IMG/VR virus record: IMGVR_UViG_3300025684_000083
Coordinates: 1 to 20,785 of that record
Source: a virus
DNA length: 20,785 bases
Strand: one strand, 5' to 3'
Every line of letters begins with the position of its first letter. Within the stretch, counting starts at the first letter, position 1. The notes beneath the pieces are model-generated. The model did no database searches. It was not told the origin of the DNA and was given only the letters and a program-made list of their open reading frames with translations. A program made the position numbers and the translations under genes. Shown here one piece after another: positions 13,988 to 20,785 of this stretch.

Positions 13988-14886
13988 TGTTAACTGAAGT
14001 TCCTGAATACTTCCGCACAGTGTGGACAGACTATGTTGTAAAAGATGACACTATGTATGACACCTTAATAGATATTACTACAATAGGTGCGAGCGAATCT
14101 GTCAGAAGTGTTGCGTTAAATTTTAGTAGATATAATGCTTACGACACCGCAGGATATGGCGAAAGTAATTTCGCAAACGGTGTAACAGAACAACAAGCAT
14201 ACAATGACTGGATATTACAATGGGAAAATGAAAACAGCAAAGTTTTAAAATCAATATCTAATTTAGATATTTTAAAAATTACACAGAATCAATATGATGC
14301 TATTGTGCTGTTTAACTGGACAACAGGGAATGTTTACACAGTAGCATCTCCTGAAGGTCATTATGATTTAAGATCTGTTATACAGAATAAAAACTGGGAC
14401 AGTGTTGCAGACATGATGTCTAGAAGTACGATCAACAAAGAAAAATCTGTTCTCTGCGCAAAATTATTAAGACTAGCAGATTATGATTCATTCAAAGACA
14501 GGATATGGCTCAGGACACAAGGTATCCATGACATGCGTAAGAAAAACGAATTAAGATTACTAGATAGTCAACAATTACGTTTTGCCCGTTTTGCATATTT
14601 TGCAGAAACTGGCGATTTTCTACCTTATACGCCAGAAGGAATTAAACGAGATATTGTTAAAAAGTATAACGATACACTTGTACAACAGAGATTTGAATCG
14701 GATGGCAACACTACACAATTTAAACTTACTCAAGATCCGAGTGTATATCCTGTTGAAAAAATAAAAGTATTGATAAATGGACAACAGATTCAGTTGTATT
14801 ATGATTATACTGTAGATAATACGACATTAACTATCACACACCCCCTTGTAAGTGGTGATTTAATAGATATTACTATTAAAATATAA
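13987..14886 (+). CDS. Lysozyme-like (GH24-type fold) protein with C-terminal beta domain; catalytic Glu not found
   Basis: 299 residues from ATG 13987, which overlaps the gp5 stop (TAATG) and has GGGGAGG (13971-13977) upstream; the ten codons before it lie inside gp5. Residues about 40-160 follow the phage lysozyme plan: NFSRYNAYDTAGYG (45-58) aligns with the EGxxLxAYxDxxGxxTIGYG motif, then GVTEQQAYNDWI, then ITQNQYDAIVLFNWTTG and a WDSVADMM helix. The catalytic glutamate position reads Asn45, and the TIG of TIGYG is missing, so muralytic activity is doubtful. Residues about 215-299 are a separate beta domain (QRFESDGNTTQFKLTQ, then KVLINGQQIQLYYDYTVDN), common in phage tail proteins. Adjacent to hub and spike, it is probably a virion part derived from the lost gp5 lysozyme. 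An atypical active enzyme remains possible. Confidence 0.6.
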   Translation: MLTEVPEYFRTVWTDYVVKDDTMYDTLIDITTIGASESVRSVALNFSRYNAYDTAGYGESNFANGVTEQQAYNDWILQWENENSKVLKSISNLDILKITQNQYDAIVLFNWTTGNVYTVASPEGHYDLRSVIQNKNWDSVADMMSRSTINKEKSVLCAKLLRLADYDSFKDRIWLRTQGIHDMRKKNELRLLDSQQLRFARFAYFAETGDFLPYTPEGIKRDIVKKYNDTLVQQRFESDGNTTQFKLTQDPSVYPVEKIKVLINGQQIQLYYDYTVDNTTLTITHPLVSGDLIDITIKI

Positions 14887-14905
14887 ACTGAGTAGTTAAT
14901 TTTGC

Positions 14906-14913
14906 TATAAATA
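14906..14913 (+). promoter_or_regulatory. Late promoter (TATAAATA) directly before gp25
   Basis: Exact TATAAATA ending only 5 bases before ATG 14919. Late promoters start transcription about 6 bases past the element, so the mRNA would begin at or next to the start codon. It drives gp25-gp6 and the last gene separately from the upstream baseplate run. Confidence 0.75.
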
Positions 14914-14918
14914 GTAGT

Positions 14919-15284
14919 ATGGCAACATATTATGGATATAGTACAATCGACACAGTTATAGCTAGCAAGACACTGGTAGACTCAGAACTTGCTAAACGTG
15001 ACCTAATGAATCATTTTTACACTCGTCGGGGTGAGAGAGTGCAGAACCCAGAGTTTGGAAGTATACTGCATGAACTAGTTTTTGAACCTCTTGACAGTGA
15101 AACAGAGTCAGCAGCATTAGATGACGTCAATCGTATTATTAATAACGATCCTAGATGGATTGCACTAGAAACACTATTAAGTAAACCCAATGATCATACT
15201 TTACAAATTAAAGTAAGATTAAGGTATGACGACACCGGAACAGCAGAAGAGCTGTTCTTAACATATGTAGGCGAGATAACATAA
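14919..15284 (+). CDS. 25: Baseplate wedge protein gp25 (GPW/gp25 family)
   Basis: 121 residues against 132 in T4. The family core is clear: SELAKRDLMNHFYTRRGERV, then NPEFGSILHELVFEPLDSET, then RWIALETLL. It contains the EFGS and RRGER motifs shared with phage P2 gpW and type VI secretion TssE. gp25 sits at the inner wedge next to gp6 and gp53 and nucleates the sheath. No ribosome site precedes the ATG, and the late promoter is so close that a leaderless message is expected. The stop overlaps the gp6 start by one base. Confidence 0.9.
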   Translation: MATYYGYSTIDTVIASKTLVDSELAKRDLMNHFYTRRGERVQNPEFGSILHELVFEPLDSETESAALDDVNRIINNDPRWIALETLLSKPNDHTLQIKVRLRYDDTGTAEELFLTYVGEIT

Positions 15285-18200
15285 TGGCACAGGGCGCAAG
15301 ACAAAGCAGTTTATTTGCTGCAGAAGATTTTAGTGTTGTATACGAAAGTTTTAGCGAAGCTAATTTTCAAGCATACGATTTTGAAACTATACGTAACAGC
15401 ATGGTTGATTACATCAACAATAACTATCCAGAAAATTTCAATGACTGGATTAGTTCAAGTGAGTTTGTAAGTTTAATTGAACTTATGGCTTTTTTAGGTC
15501 ATAATTTAGCATTCAGAGCAGATTTAGCAAGCAGAGAGAATTATTTAAGTACAGCAGAACGTAGAGAAAGCGCCCTACGTATTGCTGATTTCTTAGGTTA
15601 TACTCCTACTAGAAATATTGTTGCTAGTGGTTATTTAAAAGTAGATAGTATTACAACTGACGAAACAATCTATGATGTCAATGGTGTTAGTCTTGCAAAC
15701 ACTACACTACAGTTTGAAGACTTAGTAGACCCAGACGCTTATCAAAATTTTATCACAGTGATGAATGCAATTTTTCAAAGTACAAGTCAGTTTGGATCTC
15801 CGTTTAGTAAATTTAGTAATAACGGTATAACAAACGAGATTTATAGAACTACCAGTATTAATAATACAACTACAAAAAGTTTCAGTAATTCTGTTAATGG
15901 CAGTAGTGCTAGGTTTAGTTTACATAGTGTAGCTTACAACAACAAAAATTTAATTGAAAAAGACCCGGACCCGTATGGTGTTATAGACATACTTTACAAA
16001 AATGACAACAGTGGATTTGCAAGTGCAAATACAGGATTTTTTGTAGGATTTAAACAAGGTACATTGGAATATCAGGACTTTAATATCAATGACGGTTTAC
16101 CTAATATGGTAATAGATATCAATGAACAAAATATTAGTAATGGAAATATTTGGGTACAAAGTATCGACGAAATAGGAACTGTTCAAAAAACATGGAGTAG
16201 AGTTGATAGACTGTTCGGACTTAATGCAATTTTTAATGCAAGTCAAAATGGTGTTAGAGATATCTATACTGTGGCTAGTAGAGAAGATGATCAAATCAGT
16301 ATTGTTTTTGCAGACGGAGATTTTGGTAACATACCTAAAGGTATTATCAGAGTCTGGTATCGGGCAGGACTAAATGAAAGCTACACTTTAAATCCTGACA
16401 ATTTTAATTCAACGTCTTACAGTTTCACTTATATTGGTGCTGATGGGAATTCTCATAATGCAAGACTCTCATTGAGTCTTAAAAATAATGTTACTAATGC
16501 TAGTACTAGAGAAAGTGTAGATAGTATAAAAGCAAACGCAGGCCGTTTTTTTGCTACACAAGACAGAATGGTAACAGCAGAAGATTATAGTATCTTTCCT
16601 GTTACAGTAAGTGAAAATATTCGTAAGATAAAAAGTGTAAACAGAGTACACAGCGGACATAGTAGATTTAGAGATTTGTACGATCCAACTGCAACTTATA
16701 GCGATGCAGTGAACTATCTGACTGATGGTTACCTGTACGAAGATAATGTAACTACTCGTAGTTTAATTAACTTACCCACTAGTAATAATAGTAATCAAAT
16801 ATATCAAAAGTTTTTGAAACCTCTATTGAACAACCCTGAACTTAAAAACTTTTATTATAACAGACACACATACAGTGGATTGCATATAGCAGCTAACAGC
16901 TACAGTGAAGCTGGCTTGGGTATTAATGTGTTCAATGCTAATAATAGCGAAGACGGTGTGTTTAGATGGAATCAAGTTACTAAAGGTGCTAACACTTGTA
17001 CAGGATATATCACATATAATGCATTTGTGCAGAGATTAGGAAGTGTTGCAACTAACAGCTTACACAAACTACAAGTAAATGGATTAGCAGAATTTATTAC
17101 TGCTCCATATAAAATTGGATATGTTAAAACAATTAATGTTGTTGACCAAGGTAGCGGATATACAACTGTACCAACTGTTACACTTCTAGGCGCAGGTAGT
17201 GGCGCCACTGCAATTGCCAATGTTAGTGCTGGTAAAGTTATTAGTATTACTATAACTGATACTGGCCAAAATTATACATCAGCAACTGTGTGTAATATTA
17301 GTGGTGGCGGCGGCACTGGATGTGTTGCTACTGTTACAGTGGACAGTGCAGATACTAAATGGGTAAGAGTTACAAAACTTTTCAAAGATGGCCTTGGCAA
17401 TGACAACAACACTGGAGCGCCTACTGGAATTGATACGTCAGGCAAAGGTTCAGTAAGTATCAATGCTGTAATTCCAAGTGGCGCTAGAATTAGGAGACTT
17501 GTTCCTAGCTGGAGCTCAGATTTAACAACAACGGTAAAAGATAGTTTAATCTCTAAATTAGAATCAAATGTGGATTTTGCACTAAGATTTAATCCTAGTA
17601 GCCAAGAATGGATGTTGGTAGATAGTGCAAATCTGCCCAGTAATAGTGTACTCAACAATAGTGTAGACAAATGGAGTAGACTGTACGAAGGTGATAATAC
17701 AAATAATGGCAGAGATAACAGTTGGACGATCCGAATTAACTATAACAATACTTACTGGGAAATACTAACTAGAAAATCTAGATTTGTATTTGGTAGTGAT
17801 TCAGAAGTAAGATTCAACAACTTAAATTTTGAAGAAACATTTAGCAGTGAAACACTTAAACCGCACAAAGATACAGTAGAGGTATTAGACATAAATCCTA
17901 CTAGCAGCACAAACGCAATACCTTTGGGCAGAAACTATAAATTCAATACATTTGGATATTATACATACAATGACGGATTTACAGATCCTTATAAAATACG
18001 TGTTACTTTAGCTGATCCCGACAATGATGGTTATCCATCTGACCCGGAAGCATTTTTAAATGTAACAAAAAATCAAAGCATCAATCTAGGAACAACTACA
18101 GAAAATGGTTATACATTTGTAGTACAAGATAATGATAATGGAAGTACAATAGTAACTGGTAGAGGAAACTTGAGAACCAAATATCAGAGAATTGCTGATC

Positions 18201-18808
18201 TAAATCAACTGATAGATCCTAGCACTACTAATATGATTGATACCTATGTATTATTGCGTAGTTACGATAATAGTTATAGGACCTGGAGCATATACGACGG
18301 AAGAAGTCAAACTAAACCCAATCCGCCAACAGTTAGCGAACTAACAACATTATTTGAGAGTTTAGAAAGTAAGAAGAGCATCAGTGATCAAGTTATATAC
18401 AGACCTGTCAAGTATAAACTACTGTTCGGCGATTTAGCTAATAGTGAAGTTCAAGCACGGTTTGTTGTAACTAAAACTGCAAATAGTACAATGAGCGATA
18501 CCGAAATACAAAATAGAATTGTTAATCTTATTACTAGATACTTTAATGTTGATAATTGGGACTTCGGAGAAGACTTCTATTTTACTGAGATGGCAGCTTA
18601 CATACACAATAACATGATTGGACAGATTAGTCAAATTACAATTCAGCCAATTAGTGAAGATTTACAAAGTACAGACTTATTTGAAATATCAAGCGATAGC
18701 GACGAACTATTTCTACCAGTTGTGCAAAGCAGCAACGTTATAATTTCAAATACAACACTTGCTAATCCAACAAGTTTAGCAGCAAATCCTGGAGTTAGTA
18801 TTACATGA
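15284..18808 (+). CDS. 6: Baseplate wedge protein gp6-like (enlarged)
   Basis: 1174 residues, almost twice T4 gp6 (660). The N-terminus has the gp6 / baseplate-J signature (FETIRNSMVDYINNNYPENF, then FVSLIELMAFLGHNLAFRAD, then RESALRIADFLGYTPTRN). The central dimerisation segment (GRFFATQDRMVTAEDYSIFP) and the C-terminal domain near 1055-1110 (SDTEIQNRIVNLITRYFNVD, then FYFTEMAAYIHNN) are also present. Residues about 612-690 form an inserted Gly/Thr-rich beta module with a repeated pattern (DQGSGYTTVPTVTLLGAGSG, then DTGQNYTSATVCNISGGGG), of the sort found in many marine phage structural proteins. gp6 rings the baseplate and holds the wedges. AGGCGAG lies before ATG 15284. The extra mass probably decorates the baseplate rim. 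Confidence 0.85.
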   Translation: MAQGARQSSLFAAEDFSVVYESFSEANFQAYDFETIRNSMVDYINNNYPENFNDWISSSEFVSLIELMAFLGHNLAFRADLASRENYLSTAERRESALRIADFLGYTPTRNIVASGYLKVDSITTDETIYDVNGVSLANTTLQFEDLVDPDAYQNFITVMNAIFQSTSQFGSPFSKFSNNGITNEIYRTTSINNTTTKSFSNSVNGSSARFSLHSVAYNNKNLIEKDPDPYGVIDILYKNDNSGFASANTGFFVGFKQGTLEYQDFNINDGLPNMVIDINEQNISNGNIWVQSIDEIGTVQKTWSRVDRLFGLNAIFNASQNGVRDIYTVASREDDQISIVFADGDFGNIPKGIIRVWYRAGLNESYTLNPDNFNSTSYSFTYIGADGNSHNARLSLSLKNNVTNASTRESVDSIKANAGRFFATQDRMVTAEDYSIFPVTVSENIRKIKSVNRVHSGHSRFRDLYDPTATYSDAVNYLTDGYLYEDNVTTRSLINLPTSNNSNQIYQKFLKPLLNNPELKNFYYNRHTYSGLHIAANSYSEAGLGINVFNANNSEDGVFRWNQVTKGANTCTGYITYNAFVQRLGSVATNSLHKLQVNGLAEFITAPYKIGYVKTINVVDQGSGYTTVPTVTLLGAGSGATAIANVSAGKVISITITDTGQNYTSATVCNISGGGGTGCVATVTVDSADTKWVRVTKLFKDGLGNDNNTGAPTGIDTSGKGSVSINAVIPSGARIRRLVPSWSSDLTTTVKDSLISKLESNVDFALRFNPSSQEWMLVDSANLPSNSVLNNSVDKWSRLYEGDNTNNGRDNSWTIRINYNNTYWEILTRKSRFVFGSDSEVRFNNLNFEETFSSETLKPHKDTVEVLDINPTSSTNAIPLGRNYKFNTFGYYTYNDGFTDPYKIRVTLADPDNDGYPSDPEAFLNVTKNQSINLGTTTENGYTFVVQDNDNGSTIVTGRGNLRTKYQRIADLNQLIDPSTTNMIDTYVLLRSYDNSYRTWSIYDGRSQTKPNPPTVSELTTLFESLESKKSISDQVIYRPVKYKLLFGDLANSEVQARFVVTKTANSTMSDTEIQNRIVNLITRYFNVDNWDFGEDFYFTEMAAYIHNNMIGQISQITIQPISEDLQSTDLFEISSDSDELFLPVVQSSNVIISNTTLANPTSLAANPGVSIT

Positions 18809-20785
18809 GCGAACGCAAGTCAACCCCAATAAACGCACCAAAAATTACCAGACCAGGTGAAAGTAGTGAATTCACAGGTTCTAGAAATATTACAGAGTTT
18901 CTACCTGCGATATTTAGAACAGATTCAAACAAACAGTTTTTAGACACAACACTCGAGCAATTAATGAGTAGTGGTAGTTTAATGAGCATCAATAATATGA
19001 TAGGCAAAAACATTGCCACAGATGTAAACTTTCTCAGAGACAATAGAGAAAGTGACAACTATCAATTTGTTCCTGGCAATGTTATTAAAGATAAGGACGG
19101 CGTTGTTGAGTCAGCATTAACATATGACGATTTAATTAATACTCTAGCATTTGATGGAGTGAATGTAAACAAGCAAAATCAATTGCTAAATGAAAAAGGT
19201 CATACTTTAGATCTACCAATTAACTATGACATGTTTATTAACTATCAAAAGTATTTCTGGACGGTTGATGTTTTACCTCCTTGTAGTATTAAGCCCGCAA
19301 GTTCGGATGTTATTGACATTGACACTATTTTCGATGATGTGTACTATACAACACCAACATTGAGTACTGGCAACACACTTGAACTTATGAATGGCATGCG
19401 TATTAGATTTATGCCAACACAGATTGATAGAACACTACAAACTGTACCGGGCAATCAAACATTCAATGCTACAGTCGTTAAGGGTAATGTAGTTAAAGTT
19501 TATAAAAATAATCAACTTGTAGAAGACATTCCTGCCAACTACACCTATAACAGTGCAAGCGGCGTTGTGACATTTGTAACTGCACCAGCAGTGGATGATG
19601 AAATTGAAATTCATACATTTTATGCATATAGCACTAGCGGAAGTTACGCAGTGGGTGACATTTATATTGTAGACGGAGTTGGGTCTAACGAAGGTATTAA
19701 ATTAACAAACCAGTTTACAAGCGGTCAAGTTGAAGGTACATATAGCAAACGCAATTGGATGAATCGTACAGTTTATAGCAGCTTGGTTCCTACTGAATTT
19801 GATGCAGCTGGCACTAGTTTTGATTTCACACCGTACGACTTGAGCGAGTTCCGTATGACTGAAAGAGATTACGTAGTAGAACAAAGATGGAGTACAGATC
19901 AAAGTGCATGGGCTAGAAGTAATTTATGGATACACGAAACTGCCGCACTAGCAGTTGTGGCATTTGAAAATCTAGATCAAAGTACATACTTGCCAGATAA
20001 TTTTAGAGGTGTTAGACCTATTATCGAATTTCGTGCAAACATTGAAAAACACAACTTTGGTCAACGTCATATCGCATATGTAGATCATTTAATAGAAGCA
20101 GAGATTAATCCATTTGCTGATATTGCAGGTCTGGCAGAGTATAATCATGCCACATATAATATTAACACAGTGTGGAGTGAAAAAGGATTCACTAAAAGCG
20201 AAAAAGTAAAATTGGTTATGACTGGCGACACAACTTATTGGGAATGTCAAGAAAGTCATGGTGTTGGAAAAAATCCTAGTTATTACGAAAATAAAAAATA
20301 CTGGCAACAAATCTCAGGTCAAAATTTAGAAAATAACGATACAGTGATGTTTCTTCGGACCACTGGCGGTTCAACTGCTAATAAAATATACAAAGTTACC
20401 GGAGTCGGCTCTAGTATTAATTTAACTGAGGTATATGGTGATAGTAGTACACCTCTTATCCAAGGCGATAAAGTTGTTGTATTATTTGGATACAACAATT
20501 TAGAATTACCTTATGAATTAAACTCAGATCCTTACAGTGGAAGTGAATGGCATTGGAATGGAAGTGCTTGGATTTACTCACAACAAAAAACACACAAAAG
20601 CGCAAGTATGTTAACTAGTTTGTATGACACTGCACTTACTTCACTGAGTAATCTGGACAAATACCCAAACAGTAATTTTGTAGGCGATCGTATTTTCGAT
20701 TTTAGACGTAGTTCAAGTACTGCTTACGACAATGCACTTGGGTTTAGTCCTAGCTATGTAGACTACGGAAATACTCCAGGACTAA
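18805..20785 (+). CDS. Large virion structural protein, N-terminal 660 codons (possible gp7 equivalent; runs off right edge)
   Basis: The frame opens at ATG 18805, overlapping the gp6 stop (ATGA), with GGAG at 18791-18794, and stays open to the window end. I do not recognise the family. The N-terminus has a helix-rich wedge-like start (NITEFLPAIFRTDSNKQFLD, then TLEQLMSSGSLMSINNMIG). Residues about 210-275 contain a beta module (VVKVYKNNQLVEDIPANYTY, then GVVTFVTAPAVDDEIEI) of the same type as the C-terminus of the lysozyme-like protein. Later parts are rich in aromatics and short WxC/W motifs (TTYWECQES, SEWHWNGSAWIY). T4 places gp7, a 1032-residue wedge protein, straight after gp6, so position and size suggest the same role. 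A tail-fibre connector or adhesin is the alternative. Confidence 0.5.
   Translation, partial: MSERKSTPINAPKITRPGESSEFTGSRNITEFLPAIFRTDSNKQFLDTTLEQLMSSGSLMSINNMIGKNIATDVNFLRDNRESDNYQFVPGNVIKDKDGVVESALTYDDLINTLAFDGVNVNKQNQLLNEKGHTLDLPINYDMFINYQKYFWTVDVLPPCSIKPASSDVIDIDTIFDDVYYTTPTLSTGNTLELMNGMRIRFMPTQIDRTLQTVPGNQTFNATVVKGNVVKVYKNNQLVEDIPANYTYNSASGVVTFVTAPAVDDEIEIHTFYAYSTSGSYAVGDIYIVDGVGSNEGIKLTNQFTSGQVEGTYSKRNWMNRTVYSSLVPTEFDAAGTSFDFTPYDLSEFRMTERDYVVEQRWSTDQSAWARSNLWIHETAALAVVAFENLDQSTYLPDNFRGVRPIIEFRANIEKHNFGQRHIAYVDHLIEAEINPFADIAGLAEYNHATYNINTVWSEKGFTKSEKVKLVMTGDTTYWECQESHGVGKNPSYYENKKYWQQISGQNLENNDTVMFLRTTGGSTANKIYKVTGVGSSINLTEVYGDSSTPLIQGDKVVVLFGYNNLELPYELNSDPYSGSEWHWNGSAWIYSQQKTHKSASMLTSLYDTALTSLSNLDKYPNSNFVGDRIFDFRRSSSTAYDNALGFSPSYVDYGNTPGL

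Noticed and set aside
1-20785. CRISPR array, insertion sequence, integrase or attachment site
   Set aside because: No regularly spaced repeats, terminal inverted repeats, transposase or integrase motifs were seen. The only mobile-type gene is the GIY-YIG nuclease.

Overview
The window reads as a stretch of an AT-rich, T4-like marine myovirus genome. The evidence is a recombination endonuclease pair (gp46/gp47), a T4-type late sigma factor (gp55), late promoters of the T4 consensus TATAAATA, and an ordered run of T4-type baseplate genes (26, a probable 51, 48/54-like, 53, hub, 5, 25, 6). Low GC and the absence of host-like genes would fit a phage of an AT-rich marine bacterium such as SAR11 or a relative, but nothing in the sequence fixes the host.

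Layout. (1) 1-1542, minus: the N-terminal 514 residues of a tape-measure-like tail protein, running off the left edge. (2) 1543-1600: two late promoters of opposite orientation that overlap. (3) 1601-2685, plus: gp26-like protein whose 3' end carries a nine-T run. A -1 slip there joins it to a start-less 84-codon frame in the position of gene 51. (4) 2686-3083: about 400 bases without a gene, GC-richer than its surroundings, with several long stems and a terminator-like element on the minus strand. (5) 3084-8245, minus: a block with early-type TTGACA/TATACT promoters, in transcription order gp55, gp47, gp46, a small acidic unknown, a phosphomannomutase-like HAD protein and a GIY-YIG endonuclease. 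(6) 8319-20785, plus: the late tail operon, namely a nucleotidyltransferase, tube-cap-like protein, gp53, a large hub with a C-terminal M15-type peptidase, gp5-like spike, a lysozyme-like protein, gp25, an enlarged gp6 and the first 660 codons of a further large structural protein, possibly the gp7 equivalent.

How it works together. gp55 is made from an early promoter whose -35 lies about 20 bases from a late promoter pointing the other way, so the regulator sits head to head with its regulon. gp46/gp47 would process DNA ends for recombination-dependent replication, which in T4 is coupled to late transcription. The late genes then build the baseplate (wedge: 53, 25, 6 and perhaps the last gene; hub and spike: the 893-residue hub plus gp5) and the tail tube (cap and tape measure, with 26/51 as likely assembly helpers).

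The most notable points are the 26/51 frameshift arrangement beside the tape measure, the structured non-coding region next to the GIY-YIG gene, the peptidase domain on the hub where T4 has a lysozyme on the spike, a lysozyme-like protein that appears to lack the catalytic glutamate, and a gp25 gene whose late promoter leaves no room for a leader.
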